A stretch of DNA of 64,000 nt from assembly GCF_018687195.1 (NCBI RefSeq), contig NZ_CP061321.1, positions 1,364,001 through 1,428,000 of the forward strand, given 5' to 3'. Made by a program: the position numbers and the translations under genes. Under the pieces are notes generated by a model. The model was given only the letters and a program-made list of their open reading frames with translations, made no database searches and had not been told where the DNA came from. Shown piece by piece: positions 26,379-35,560 of this stretch. Source of the DNA: Polynucleobacter sp. MWH-UH2A. GTDB lineage: Bacteria; Pseudomonadota; Gammaproteobacteria; Burkholderiales; Burkholderiaceae. Each line of letters opens with the position of its first letter. The stretch's first letter is position 1.

Positions 26379-28775
26379 TTAGATCTTTTTAAGGGCTCTT
26401 AAGATCTTCTCAGAAGTAATGGGCTGTTCAAATACGCTCGCATTAAACGGTGCTAGAGCATCGTTGATCGCATTTTGTACCGCCCCAGGAGCACCAGCAG
26501 TTCCAGCCTCTCCTGCGCCTTTCGCTCCCAACTTGGAAGACTGTGTTGGCGTTTCGACGTGAGCCACTTCAATATCGGGCATTTCATTTGCCATCGGCAC
26601 CAAATAATCTGCCATGCTGCCATTGCGAAGCAAGCCACTGTCATCGTACAAGCACTCTTCAAAGAGAGCTCCACCAATCCCTTGAACAATTGCACCTCGC
26701 ACTTGTTCGTCTACCAACATTGGATTGATTACACGACCGCAATCTTCTACAGCCCAATGCTTTAGGAGTTTTACAAATCCAGTATCAGGATCAACCTCAA
26801 CATAAGAAGCCTGCACACCATTCGTAAAGATGAATGGATAATCTTTCTGTGTATAGTGGCGAGTCACCATCAAATCTGCTGAGAAGCCGGCAGGTAAAGT
26901 GTCGGTTCGGAAGTATCCAATCCGCCCGATCTCGCTAAATGGCAACAATTGCTCGCCTGTTGCCTTATCTAAAACATGGCTACGATGCACACTCAATTCA
27001 GATACAGGACGATTCAAGATTGCGCCAGCTAACTTCAAGATATTTTCCTGCAAGGCTTGGCACGCAAGCAATACCGCCTCACCGCCGACGCCCGCGCCAC
27101 GCGAAGCCCAAGTGCCCCCACCATACGGAGTCACATCAGTATCGCCGGTCACAATTCGCACTTGATTGATGGATACACCAACAGCATCAGCCGCAATTTG
27201 CGCATAGATACCTTCGGTACCTTGGCCCTGCTCACCAACACCCACCAACACAGAGACCACTCCAGATGGATCGAGACGAACAGAGGCGCCATCTTGAGAG
27301 GCAATGCGCGCCCCACCAACACCATAGAATGCCGGACTTGGATTGGTTAATTCAATCAGCGTAGCAAAACCAATACCGCGGTAAATTCCCTTCTTACGTA
27401 ACTCAGCCTGCTCTTTGCGCAAGGCTGAGTAATCCATCATTTTTTCAATGGTGCGCAAACACTGCTCATGAGAAAGCACTTCTAATTTAATGCCGGAAAT
27501 TCCGGAGCATGGATAAGCATCATCAGGAATAACGTTTCGTTTACGAAACTCTAGCGGATCCATTTGCAGTTTTTGTGCAGCCAAATCGACCAAACCTTCC
27601 GTAACCGCACAAGCAATTGGATGACCTACACCACGATACTGGCAAGTTGGGGCTTTATTTTGAAACACCACATTCAAGTGCGCACGATAATTCTGGTGCT
27701 TGTAAGGACCGCCAACGAGATTCACTACTTGATTACCCTCGATTGCACTCGTTCTTGGAAACATCGAGTACGGACCGATACCAGTTAAGTCATCGATTTC
27801 AAAGGCCAAAATATCTCCAGCCTTATTTGCTGCAATACGTCCTTTAATGCGATGTTCACGAGCATGTATATCGCTTGTAAAAGACTCAAGTCGATCCGCC
27901 ACAAATTTCACAGGGCGTTCCAACATCATTGCCAAGCCCACTGTTGCGAAGTCATCGGGATAAGCATGCACCTTGATACCAAATGATCCGCCAACATCTT
28001 TACAAATCACATGAACATCGGATTCTGAAAGGCCAAACTGACGGCAATACAGATCCTGCATCATGTGTGGTGCCTGCTGCGAGTGATAAACCGTTAAGCG
28101 GCGCTCACCAGGGTTGTAATCAGCGATCTGACAGCGAGGCTCTAAAGTTACCCCGGTATGACGGCCAAAGCCAAAGGTTGCTTCTGCTACAACATCGGCT
28201 GAGGCAAACACCTCGTCGACATTACCTACATCCAAACTACGAGTGAAACAGAGGTTATCGCCCAACTCAGAATGAATTAATGGGGTCTCTGGATCCAAAG
28301 CGGATTCCATCGAAATGACGGCAGGCAGCTCTTCCCACTCAACATCAACCAACTGCAAAGCATCTTCGGCTTGCGCTCTTGTTTCAGCAACCACTGCCAC
28401 TACCGGCTCACCCTGCCAACATGCACGATCGACTGCCAATGCATGTTGAGGGGCTGACTTCATACCAGCCAAATGACCTAAGGTAGCTACCCAGGGTTTG
28501 CAGATTTTTGCCATCTGCACACCATCGACTACCGCCAAAACTCCCGGCATCTTGCTTGCTTGTTCAGTATGAATTTTGTTGATTTTCATGTGCGCAACAG
28601 GAGAGCGCCAGAAAACCACATGGCCCATACGCGGCAATTGAATGTCGTCAATGTAAGTTCCCTGACCTTCTAGCAAACGGCGAGCACCATGCCTTGGTTC
28701 CCTATTGCCGATATAGCGTTGATCGTTGGTAACAGGATCGAGAACGAGTCCTTTTAAATCTGCTGGCTTATTCAT
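26379..28775 (-). CDS. molybdenum hydroxylase large subunit, CoxL-like (form II type)
   Basis: 798-residue molybdopterin subunit of the xanthine dehydrogenase family. The ATG at 28775 has AGGAAAC upstream and begins MNKPADLKG; an in-frame upstream ATG overlaps the small-subunit gene. Visible features are GNREPRHGARRLLEGQGTY, the cofactor contact GGSFGIK near 262, the active-site loop QYRGVGH near 379-385, and the catalytic Glu near 756 in GAKGAGEAG. The loop lacks the AYxCSFR of true CO dehydrogenase and is closer to AYRGAGR (form II), so an organic ring or aldehyde substrate is more likely than CO. Confidence 0.9.
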   Translation of the reverse strand: MNKPADLKGLVLDPVTNDQRYIGNREPRHGARRLLEGQGTYIDDIQLPRMGHVVFWRSPVAHMKINKIHTEQASKMPGVLAVVDGVQMAKICKPWVATLGHLAGMKSAPQHALAVDRACWQGEPVVAVVAETRAQAEDALQLVDVEWEELPAVISMESALDPETPLIHSELGDNLCFTRSLDVGNVDEVFASADVVAEATFGFGRHTGVTLEPRCQIADYNPGERRLTVYHSQQAPHMMQDLYCRQFGLSESDVHVICKDVGGSFGIKVHAYPDDFATVGLAMMLERPVKFVADRLESFTSDIHAREHRIKGRIAANKAGDILAFEIDDLTGIGPYSMFPRTSAIEGNQVVNLVGGPYKHQNYRAHLNVVFQNKAPTCQYRGVGHPIACAVTEGLVDLAAQKLQMDPLEFRKRNVIPDDAYPCSGISGIKLEVLSHEQCLRTIEKMMDYSALRKEQAELRKKGIYRGIGFATLIELTNPSPAFYGVGGARIASQDGASVRLDPSGVVSVLVGVGEQGQGTEGIYAQIAADAVGVSINQVRIVTGDTDVTPYGGGTWASRGAGVGGEAVLLACQALQENILKLAGAILNRPVSELSVHRSHVLDKATGEQLLPFSEIGRIGYFRTDTLPAGFSADLMVTRHYTQKDYPFIFTNGVQASYVEVDPDTGFVKLLKHWAVEDCGRVINPMLVDEQVRGAIVQGIGGALFEECLYDDSGLLRNGSMADYLVPMANEMPDIEVAHVETPTQSSKLGAKGAGEAGTAGAPGAVQNAINDALAPFNASVFEQPITSEKILRALKKI

Positions 28776-28794
28776 AATGCGTTTCCTAGATTGC

Positions 28795-29304
28795 TTATGC
28801 GTGAGCGGTAACTGGTTTAATTTTTTGACCCTTAGCACGCGCATTCAGCACATCCACGATGGCATCAACGATGGAGTGATATCCCGTGCAACGGCAGTAA
28901 TTTCCAGAAATCCACTCACGGACTTCTTCACGGCTTGCCTTTGGTTGCTTTTCGACGAGCTCAGCAGCTGCCAGCAACATGCCCGATGAACAGAAGCCAC
29001 ATTGCATTGCGTTATGACGCATAAATGATTCCTGTAGATCCGCTAATACACCACTTTTGGTAAGACCCTCTACGGTCTCAACCACGCAACCATCGGCCTG
29101 CACTGCGAGATATAAACACCCCCGAATAATTTGGCCATCAACCTTAACTGTGCATGCCCCACATGCGCCTTGCTCACATCCTAAGTGTGGCCCCTTCAGA
29201 TGCAAATCTTCCCGCAAGAAATCTACTAGGTGGCGACGTGGCTCAACTTCAGCATTAACCAAAGTGCCATTGACAGTCATAGATATTTTTTTCTTCAAAC
29301 TCAT
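28795..29304 (-). CDS. molybdenum hydroxylase 2Fe-2S subunit, CoxS-like
   Basis: 169-residue electron-transfer subunit with two 2Fe-2S domains. Plant-ferredoxin-type Cys43, 48, 51 and 63 lie in GCEQGACGACTV...GC. The helical-domain Cys102, 105, 137 and 139 lie in QCGFCSSG...NYCRCTGY. It passes electrons from the molybdenum site to the FAD subunit. It lies between the FAD and molybdenum subunit genes on the minus strand, with gaps of about 20-26 bp. Confidence 0.95.
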   Translation of the reverse strand: MSLKKKISMTVNGTLVNAEVEPRRHLVDFLREDLHLKGPHLGCEQGACGACTVKVDGQIIRGCLYLAVQADGCVVETVEGLTKSGVLADLQESFMRHNAMQCGFCSSGMLLAAAELVEKQPKASREEVREWISGNYCRCTGYHSIVDAIVDVLNARAKGQKIKPVTAHA

Positions 29305-29330
29305 TTCAACTCTCCAACTAATTTGGATAA

Positions 29331-30185
29331 CTATGCGAGCAAATGCTTGAGTCCGCGCTCAAGCAAAACACCGATTAAATGCTTCTTTGCCTCAGCGCTA
29401 TTGGTGATATCGGCAATTGCATCGATTTCATCTCGAGCCACATCGACTGCTTCTGCAATCAATTCAGAATTTAGCGGCTTACCATTCACTAAATTTTGGG
29501 CGGCAGTTGCCATCACTGGGGTGGAGCTCACCGAGAAAAAAGTAAATGCACAATGACTTAAAGTAGTCCCATCCTTTTGTGCTACTGCTGCTAATCCGGC
29601 AACCGCGTAATCTCCATGTCGTCTTGCAAGCTCATGAAAATAAAAAACTTGATTACTAGGTGCTAATGGAATTTCTGTAGCAACCAAAATTTCATCAGGC
29701 TCTAATGCAGTGGTGTAAAGATCAACGAAAAAATCGTTTGCCGTAACTTTGCGCTCTCCCGCAGGACCATGAATAACCATAGTCGCCCGCAATGCAAGGC
29801 TACAGGCCGGCCATTCAGCGGCAGGATCACCATACGCAAGGGAGCCGCCCCAAGTGCCTAGATTTCGGATTGCTCTATGGGCAATGTGTGGTGCAGCAGC
29901 CCTCAAAAGAGGCGCATGCTTCGCAACTAATTCTGAATCTTCAATTTCAGTATGGGTAACTAAAGCACCAATTCGCAATTGGTCGCCAATGACAGAAATA
30001 CCCTTAAGCTCTTGAACATCGGTAATGTCAATCAAGACGCTTGGCTCTGATAGGCGCATGTTTAAAGTTGCCAAGAGTGTTTGACCACCAGCGATCAATC
30101 TAGCGTCATCGCCACCCTGTTTCAGCAAAGACAAGGCATCACTCAAAGCCTTGGGCTTTACATAATCAAATGCAGCTGCTTTCAT
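29331..30185 (-). CDS. molybdenum hydroxylase FAD subunit, CoxM-like
   Basis: 284-residue FAD-binding subunit. The two FAD motifs are AGGQTLLATLNMRL (residues 33-46) and GTWGGSLAYGDPAAEWP (near 111-127), as in CoxM and related subunits. A strong GGAGGAG ribosome binding site precedes the ATG at 30185. With the small and large subunits downstream it forms a complete three-subunit hydroxylase. Confidence 0.95.
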   Translation of the reverse strand: MKAAAFDYVKPKALSDALSLLKQGGDDARLIAGGQTLLATLNMRLSEPSVLIDITDVQELKGISVIGDQLRIGALVTHTEIEDSELVAKHAPLLRAAAPHIAHRAIRNLGTWGGSLAYGDPAAEWPACSLALRATMVIHGPAGERKVTANDFFVDLYTTALEPDEILVATEIPLAPSNQVFYFHELARRHGDYAVAGLAAVAQKDGTTLSHCAFTFFSVSSTPVMATAAQNLVNGKPLNSELIAEAVDVARDEIDAIADITNSAEAKKHLIGVLLERGLKHLLA

Positions 30186-30268
30186 TTTGTCTCCTCCACT
30201 ACCAGTTAATGCAAGCCTTAGCGGCTTTTTTCTTATGCTTACTACTCAATACTATTTTTATTTTTTTA

Positions 30269-30745
30269 CTACTCACTACCAGCACTTGTATCTAGTGCCA
30301 CTGTCTCCCCGCCTAATTCTTTTGCAAACTTCTGAAAAAAATCATCTGCAATCTTTTTTGCGGAAGCGCTGATTAAGCGTCCGCCAATCTGCCCCAACTT
30401 TCCACCAATGGAAGCTTCAGTCGTATACGAAACCAAAGTACCCCCATCAGTCGCCTTGAGTTCAACGCGTGATCGCCCTTTTGCGAAACCCGCTGCACCA
30501 CCAGAGCCCTCAAACGCCATTGAGCAAGACTGATCCGGAATGACATCACTCAGGAGCAACTTTCCTGAAAATCGCGCCCTGACAGGTCCAATCTTGAACA
30601 TGACCTTCGCATGCACCTCTTCAGGCGAGACACGGCTGATCTCCTCACAACCCGGAATGGACTTGGCCAGAACATCAATATCGTTCAAACCCCTCCAAAC
30701 ATCAGGGATTGAGGCCGATATCAGTTGTTCGCCATTAAGTTCCAT
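30269..30745 (-). CDS. CoxG-family SRPBCC protein
   Basis: 158-residue START/SRPBCC-fold protein starting MELNGEQLISASIPDVWRGLND, with IPGCEEISRVSPEEVHAKVMFKIGPVRARFSG and FAKGRSRVELKA. CoxG proteins accompany CoxMSL-type hydroxylases and are thought to help membrane attachment or assembly; in carboxydotrophs CoxG anchors the enzyme. It is the first gene of the minus-strand hydroxylase operon and faces the TetR gene. Confidence 0.9.
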   Translation of the reverse strand: MELNGEQLISASIPDVWRGLNDIDVLAKSIPGCEEISRVSPEEVHAKVMFKIGPVRARFSGKLLLSDVIPDQSCSMAFEGSGGAAGFAKGRSRVELKATDGGTLVSYTTEASIGGKLGQIGGRLISASAKKIADDFFQKFAKELGGETVALDTSAGSE

Positions 30746-30787
30746 TGAGCTTCCTTCGGGTTTGTACGGATAGAGTCTTATCTACCA

Positions 30788-30800
30788 ATTGTTCAACAAT
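30788..30800. promoter_or_regulatory. palindrome between coxG-like and tetR-like genes
   Basis: ATTGTT-C-AACAAT is a perfect 6-1-6 palindrome 43 bp from the coxG start and 58 bp from the TetR start. Its position in the 112-bp divergent gap makes it the best candidate operator for the TetR regulator. Confidence 0.5.
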
Positions 30801-30857
30801 GTACCATTATTTAACTTTTGGTCAATAAGTCTTAATTCGGATAAACCCTGAGAGCCC

Positions 30858-31550
30858 ATGCGTTTTACAGAAGATCGCGTTTCTAGCCCAAATCCAGAGG
30901 AGATTTCCACTGAATCGGTGGCTCCAGCTCGTCGCAGGATGAACACGGCTGAACGCAAGCGCCAAATCCTAGATCGCGCAATTCAGTTCTTTGCGCGTTA
31001 CGGAATCGATGGGCAACTCCGCAATCTCACTAAAGAATTAGGCGTAACCCACACTCTCCTCTATCACTACTTCCCAACAAAAGATGCGCTTATCCAAGAG
31101 GTATATAAAGAAGTTTTCGAATCCCGTTGGAAGCCGGAGTGGGAGCAACTATTAGATGATGAAAAACTGACGCCAGAAGAAAAATTTATCGCCTTTTACA
31201 TCGACTACTCAAATACGGTTCTTACTTACGATTTTGTACGGATTTTAATTTTCTCTGGCTTAAGTGACCATTCAATTAGCGACCGCTTCTTTGAGTTAAT
31301 TCGCTTACGTCTACTGCCAAGACTGATTCGTGAAACTCGAAAGTTCTGTAAACGTCCTTCGACTTCGAAACCAAGTGAACGAGAGTTAGAGTTTTTAATG
31401 GGTCTACACGGCGGCATCTTCTACATTGGCATGCGACGCTGGATCTATGGTCAGGCCATATATGCTGCCGATATCCCAGATACCCAAGAAGAAATCATTC
31501 GCGATCGCGTTCAATCCTATTTGCAGTCAGCTAAAACTATTTTTGCTTAA
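30858..31550 (+). CDS. TetR/AcrR-family transcriptional regulator
   Basis: 230-residue regulator. After a non-conserved 27-residue leader the DNA-binding domain reads RQILDRAIQFFARYG...LTKELGVTHTLLYHYFPTKDALI, a typical TetR helix-turn-helix. The C-terminal ligand domain is unlike well-known subfamilies I can name. It is divergent from the Mo-hydroxylase operon and is the first gene of the VOC/monooxygenase/ABC operon, so it probably controls both. A methionine before NTAERKR is a possible alternative start. Confidence 0.9.
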   Translation: MRFTEDRVSSPNPEEISTESVAPARRRMNTAERKRQILDRAIQFFARYGIDGQLRNLTKELGVTHTLLYHYFPTKDALIQEVYKEVFESRWKPEWEQLLDDEKLTPEEKFIAFYIDYSNTVLTYDFVRILIFSGLSDHSISDRFFELIRLRLLPRLIRETRKFCKRPSTSKPSERELEFLMGLHGGIFYIGMRRWIYGQAIYAADIPDTQEEIIRDRVQSYLQSAKTIFA

Positions 31551-31564
31551 CCAATAAGGGAATC

Positions 31565-32023
31565 ATGTCCAATTTAAGCCTAAACCACTTCTCTATTCGC
31601 AGTCTTGAGATCGATAAAACTACCGAGTTCTTTAGCAAAGTATTAGGTTTAACAGTTGGGCCACGACCTGAATTTCCATTTCCGGGGGTTTGGTTATACA
31701 ACGGCGATGAAAATGATTGGGCAAACGCAGTTCTGCATTTGATTGCAATTGATAAAAATGATCCTAATGGTTTAAAGAAATATCTCGGCGATCGCGATCC
31801 TAGTTCATTACATGGATCTGGCGCCGTAGACCACATTGCCTTTTTTGCAAAAGGTTTAGAAGAAAAAATTGATTTACTGAAGTCACTTCACATTCCCTAT
31901 CGCGAACGGACAGTTCCCGTATTAAAACTGCATCAAATCTTTTTAGATGATCCTAATAGGGTTGTCATCGAACTCAATTACCCAGCGGCAGAAAAAGCCG
32001 CATTGGATGCAAAGACTGCTTAA
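31565..32023 (+). CDS. VOC (glyoxalase/dioxygenase) superfamily protein
   Basis: 152-residue vicinal-oxygen-chelate protein. Likely metal ligands lie in LNHFSIRS near the N-terminus, GAVDHIAFFA and VVIELNYP at the end of the second repeat. The superfamily includes glyoxalases, epimerases and ring-cleaving dioxygenases; this one cannot be assigned further. It lies 14 bp after tetR and 7 bp before a flavin monooxygenase, so a step in the same catabolic route is likely. Confidence 0.85.
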   Translation: MSNLSLNHFSIRSLEIDKTTEFFSKVLGLTVGPRPEFPFPGVWLYNGDENDWANAVLHLIAIDKNDPNGLKKYLGDRDPSSLHGSGAVDHIAFFAKGLEEKIDLLKSLHIPYRERTVPVLKLHQIFLDDPNRVVIELNYPAAEKAALDAKTA

Positions 32024-32030
32024 GCAAACA

Positions 32031-33272
32031 ATGGCAAAGATACTCGTCGTCGGTGGCTCCTTAGGGGGTTTATTTGTAGCAAATATCTTGCTTAGACAAG
32101 GTCACGACATCACCTTGCTTGAAAAAGCGACCGGATCACTAGATGGCCGTGGCGCAGGAATTGTTACCCATGACGCTTTAGCGCAGGCACTTAAGGCTGC
32201 TGGTGTTACGGTTGACCATACGCTTGGCGTACCCGTCTCTCAGAGGGTTACTCTCGGTGGTGACGGCAAGAATCTAGGCGAAATGGGGTTACCCCAAATA
32301 TTGACATCCTGGAGCAGGCTCTATCACATGCTCAAGGAAAACTTCCCAGCCGAACGCTATCTGCAAGGCAAGGCTGTTAAAGCACTAACTCAAGATGAGA
32401 AGTCTGTCCGAGTTCAGTGTGAGGATGGTAGTCAATATGAAGCAGAACTCTTGATTGCCTCAGACGGAATCCGATCAGGAGTAAGAGCTCAAGTTGCGCC
32501 ACAGATCCAACCGGAATACGCAGGCTATATTGCGTGGCGTGGCGTTTGCGATGAGGCCTGCTTATCGCAACACACTTTAGATACTTTATTTAACCGTTTT
32601 GGCTTTTGCCTTCCAGACGGAGAACAAATGCTGGGATACCCTGTGGCAGGCTCTGGAAACGACACCCGCCCTGGTAAGCGCCGCTATAACTTTGTCTGGT
32701 ATCGCCCTGCATCTGAAGATCAAGAGCTGGTTAGCTTACTCACCGATGATGATGGTCACCACTACCCCACAGGAATTCCGCCACTCAAGGTATCGTGGAA
32801 GCATATTGCACATATGCGTCAAGCTGCCCGAGAAATATTGGCCCCTCAATACGCCGAGATTCTTGAAAAAACAGCCGCCCCATTTTTGCAAGCCATCTAC
32901 GATGTGCGCTCTGAACAAATTGTGTTTGGCAGGGTTGCCCTGATGGGCGATGCCGCATTTGTTGGCAGACCTCATGTGGGCATGGGTGTGACCAAGGCTG
33001 GTGATGAAGCCATGGTGATCGGAAAACATATTGCTAAATTAGGAGCGAGCCCAGAAGCATTACAAGCCTACAGCGATGAGCGTCTCAAACTAGGGCAACA
33101 AGTTGTTGCTAGGGCGCAGTATCTGGGCCGCTATATGCAAGCTCAAGGCACCAAAGGTACAAGAGACACTGACAACCTAAAACGAAATGCCAGCACCGTA
33201 ATGGCAGAAACGGCTATTGATATAAGTGATTTATTAGCACAAGGAAAGGCAGTGCCTGAGTCTGCTCACTAA
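32031..33272 (+). CDS. FAD monooxygenase, 2,6-dihydroxypyridine 3-monooxygenase-like
   Basis: 413-residue class A flavoprotein monooxygenase. The start ATG 32031 gives MAKILVVGGSLGGLFVANILL (GxGxxG-type FAD motif). LLIASDGIRSGVR is the DG motif, YIAWRGVCDE is typical of the dihydroxypyridine hydroxylase branch, and VALMGDAAFVGRPHVGMGVTKAGDEA is the GD motif. Such enzymes hydroxylate aromatic or N-heterocyclic rings with NAD(P)H and O2. Substrate identity here is inferred. Longer in-frame readings overlap the VOC gene. Confidence 0.87.
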   Translation: MAKILVVGGSLGGLFVANILLRQGHDITLLEKATGSLDGRGAGIVTHDALAQALKAAGVTVDHTLGVPVSQRVTLGGDGKNLGEMGLPQILTSWSRLYHMLKENFPAERYLQGKAVKALTQDEKSVRVQCEDGSQYEAELLIASDGIRSGVRAQVAPQIQPEYAGYIAWRGVCDEACLSQHTLDTLFNRFGFCLPDGEQMLGYPVAGSGNDTRPGKRRYNFVWYRPASEDQELVSLLTDDDGHHYPTGIPPLKVSWKHIAHMRQAAREILAPQYAEILEKTAAPFLQAIYDVRSEQIVFGRVALMGDAAFVGRPHVGMGVTKAGDEAMVIGKHIAKLGASPEALQAYSDERLKLGQQVVARAQYLGRYMQAQGTKGTRDTDNLKRNASTVMAETAIDISDLLAQGKAVPESAH

Positions 33273-33319
33273 AAAGAGCGCATTCAGTTAAGATTTGCAT
33301 AACAAAAAAGTAGTTTATT

Positions 33320-33331
33320 AAAACCGGTTTT
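33320..33331. promoter_or_regulatory. AAAACCGGTTTT palindrome before the binding-protein gene
   Basis: A perfect 12-bp palindrome ends 3 bp before the GGAGGAG ribosome binding site of the solute-binding protein gene. It could be an operator or could mask the binding site by pairing. Low specificity, since short AT-flanked palindromes are common. Confidence 0.3.
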
Positions 33332-33345
33332 TGGAGGAGACAACC

Positions 33346-34581
33346 ATGAAACAAAAAGTAACGAATCAAGCTAGAAGAAAGATGTTAATTGGCGGCGCAG
33401 CTGCTGCAAGCACGCCACTTTGGCTCAATGTTGCTAACGCCCAAGCCGATACTATCAAGATTGGTTTTCCAACACCATTAACAGGTCCATTCTCAGCAGA
33501 AGCGCAAGACCAGGTGAAGGCCGCTGAATTAGCTATTAAAGAATTTAATGATGCTGGCGGCTTTAATGGCCGCAAGGCTGAACTGTTAGTTCGCGATGAC
33601 AAACTCAACCCTGGCGAAGCAGCTACTCGCACTCTTGAGCTCATTGAAAAAGATAAGGTGAATTATGTAGTGGGGTCACTCTCCGCTGCAACTCAGCTCT
33701 CTATTAATGCAGTCTGCAAAGAGCGCAAAGTTCTTTTCAACTCCATCAGTCAATCCGATGCAATTAACGAAGCAAAAGACTGGAGCGTGTATACATTCCA
33801 TGAGTCTTTAAACCCAACAATGACAGCTGGCGCGGTAGCACGTTACTCTATTCCACGCTATGGAAAAAAAATTGTTTTCTTAACGGCTGACTATGCTTAT
33901 GGTCATGAAATGGTGCGAGCATTTGAGCGCGCCGGCAAAGAATTAGGTGCTACTACCCTCGCTGATATCCGCCATCCATTAGGTGCCTCAGACTACTCTG
34001 CATTTTTGCCACGCATTAAAGCGCTGAACCCAGATATTTTGGTGCTTTGTAACTTTGGTCGTGATTTGGTGAATGCCGCCAAACAGTGTACTGACTTTGG
34101 TCTCAAGTCCAGCATGAAGATTGTGACGCCAGTGTTGTTGTACACAGCCCGTTTAGCAGGAGGTCCTGAAGCATTTGAAGGCATCCTCGGTGGAACTGGA
34201 TACTACTGGGGCTTAGAGGATCGCATTCCTACGGCCAAAGCATTTAATGATGCCTTCCGTAAAATGTATAACGGCTCTGTTCCATCTGACTACGGCGCAT
34301 TGGGATATGCCGGCATTAAGAGCGTACTTGCCTCAATCAAAATTGCAAAGTCTACTGAGACCATGAAAGTGGTATCTGCGATGGAAAATCTCAAATACGA
34401 CTGGTACAAAGGTCCTGAGTACTATCGCAAGTGTGATCATCAGGCTGTTCAGACCGTCATCATCGTGGAGTCTAAATCGAAGAATATGAAAGACAAATAT
34501 GATGTCTTCAATATTCTGACAATTGAACCCACTACTGAGAAAAACATGCGCACCTGCGCAGAGTTGGGCCACAAAGCCTAA
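33346..34581 (+). CDS. branched-chain/amide-type ABC solute-binding protein
   Basis: 411-residue periplasmic-binding-fold protein of the LivJ/AmiC/urea type. ATG 33346 follows a GGAGGAG ribosome binding site. The N-terminus RRKMLIGGAAAASTPLWLNVANA looks like a Tat-type or long Sec signal. Mature motifs are IKIGFPTPLTGPFSAEA, FNDAGGFNGRKAELLVRDD and GSLSAATQLSINAVC. With the four downstream genes it forms a complete importer, presumably for the compound degraded by the neighbouring oxygenases. Confidence 0.92.
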   Translation: MKQKVTNQARRKMLIGGAAAASTPLWLNVANAQADTIKIGFPTPLTGPFSAEAQDQVKAAELAIKEFNDAGGFNGRKAELLVRDDKLNPGEAATRTLELIEKDKVNYVVGSLSAATQLSINAVCKERKVLFNSISQSDAINEAKDWSVYTFHESLNPTMTAGAVARYSIPRYGKKIVFLTADYAYGHEMVRAFERAGKELGATTLADIRHPLGASDYSAFLPRIKALNPDILVLCNFGRDLVNAAKQCTDFGLKSSMKIVTPVLLYTARLAGGPEAFEGILGGTGYYWGLEDRIPTAKAFNDAFRKMYNGSVPSDYGALGYAGIKSVLASIKIAKSTETMKVVSAMENLKYDWYKGPEYYRKCDHQAVQTVIIVESKSKNMKDKYDVFNILTIEPTTEKNMRTCAELGHKA

Positions 34582-34590
34582 TACCTAAAT

Positions 34591-34616
34591 CAGAGAAGGT
34601 CGAGAGACCTTCTCTG
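34591..34616 (+). terminator. intra-operon hairpin with GAGA loop (attenuator-like)
   Basis: CAGAGAAGGTC and GACCTTCTCTG form a perfect 11-bp stem around a GAGA (GNRA) loop, 9 bp after the binding-protein stop. It is followed by a mixed C/T tract, not a clean T run. Such hairpins between binding-protein and permease genes usually protect the upstream mRNA and reduce read-through. Confidence 0.75.
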
Positions 34617-34648
34617 CCCCCTTTCCTTTGCTTTGATTGGGGAGAATT

Positions 34649-35545
34649 TTGAGTACATTTATGACCGGTCTGACATTTGAACTTTTATGCATGCAGCTAC
34701 TTACAGGTATTGCCCTAGGTAGTATCTATGCCCTTCTAGCGCTTGGCTTATGCCTCATCTTTGGCATGCTCAATGTAGTGAATTTTGCTCATGGCGCCTT
34801 CTTTATGGTGGGTGCATTTTTGGGTGTTTATTTTCTAGGCGTTACAGGAAACTTCTGGTTTAGCCTGGTGTTAACACCCCTTCTTACTGGTTGCCTTGGC
34901 TTACTAACCGAACGTTTTCTAGTAAGACCTCTCTACGGTCGAGGTTTAGACTATCCATTGCTGCTCACATTTGGTCTCTCTTATGTATTGATTGAAGTGA
35001 TGCGGGTTACTTTTGGCATTGAAGGATTACCTTCAATCACTCCAGATGGGCTAGGCGGATCAATCAATGTAGGTATTGGATACTTTCCGAAATATAGACT
35101 CTTCTTAATTGGCGCAACCGCACTAATTATTTTGGGCGTATGGTTTCTTATTCAAAAAACGCGTTACGGCCTCATTATCAAAGCAGGCGCCGCCGACCAA
35201 GAGATCGTCAAGGTTCTTGGGGTTGATATCGCCAAGGTTTGGCTATTGGTATTTGGTTTAGGTTGCGCGATTGCTGGACTTTCAGGAATTCTTGCCTCAC
35301 CCACTCGCTCAGTCAATCCTGAAATGGGTGTTCCCATTTTGGCTGAATCTTTTGTGGTAACTGTCGTCGGCGGAATGGGCTCACCAGTAGGTGCGGTTGT
35401 TGCTGGTTTGTTAGTCGGTGTTGTATACAGCATGACCTCTCTATTTTTCCCAGACCTTGCTGAGCTTTCTATTTTCGTATTGATGGCCGTAGTTTTATTA
35501 ATTCGTCCACAAGGTCTGTTTGGCAAAGCGGGGGCAATGGGCTAA
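34649..35545 (+). CDS. branched-chain-type ABC permease, LivH-like
   Basis: About 298-residue membrane permease with eight or nine helices. Family motifs are LTGIALGSIYALLALGLCLIFGMLNVVNFAHG near the N-terminus and SFVVTVVGGMGSPVGAVVAGLLVGV near the C-terminus. I place the start at TTG 34649, with GGGGAG 4 bp upstream; ATG 34661 is an alternative. First of the four transporter-core genes. Confidence 0.9.
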   Translation: MSTFMTGLTFELLCMQLLTGIALGSIYALLALGLCLIFGMLNVVNFAHGAFFMVGAFLGVYFLGVTGNFWFSLVLTPLLTGCLGLLTERFLVRPLYGRGLDYPLLLTFGLSYVLIEVMRVTFGIEGLPSITPDGLGGSINVGIGYFPKYRLFLIGATALIILGVWFLIQKTRYGLIIKAGAADQEIVKVLGVDIAKVWLLVFGLGCAIAGLSGILASPTRSVNPEMGVPILAESFVVTVVGGMGSPVGAVVAGLLVGVVYSMTSLFFPDLAELSIFVLMAVVLLIRPQGLFGKAGAMG

Positions 35546-35560
35546 GAGCCTCGTCAATTT

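Noticed and set aside
26379..30745. Aerobic carbon monoxide dehydrogenase operon
   Set aside because: The large-subunit loop lacks the AYxCSFR signature, so a CO-oxidising function is not supported.
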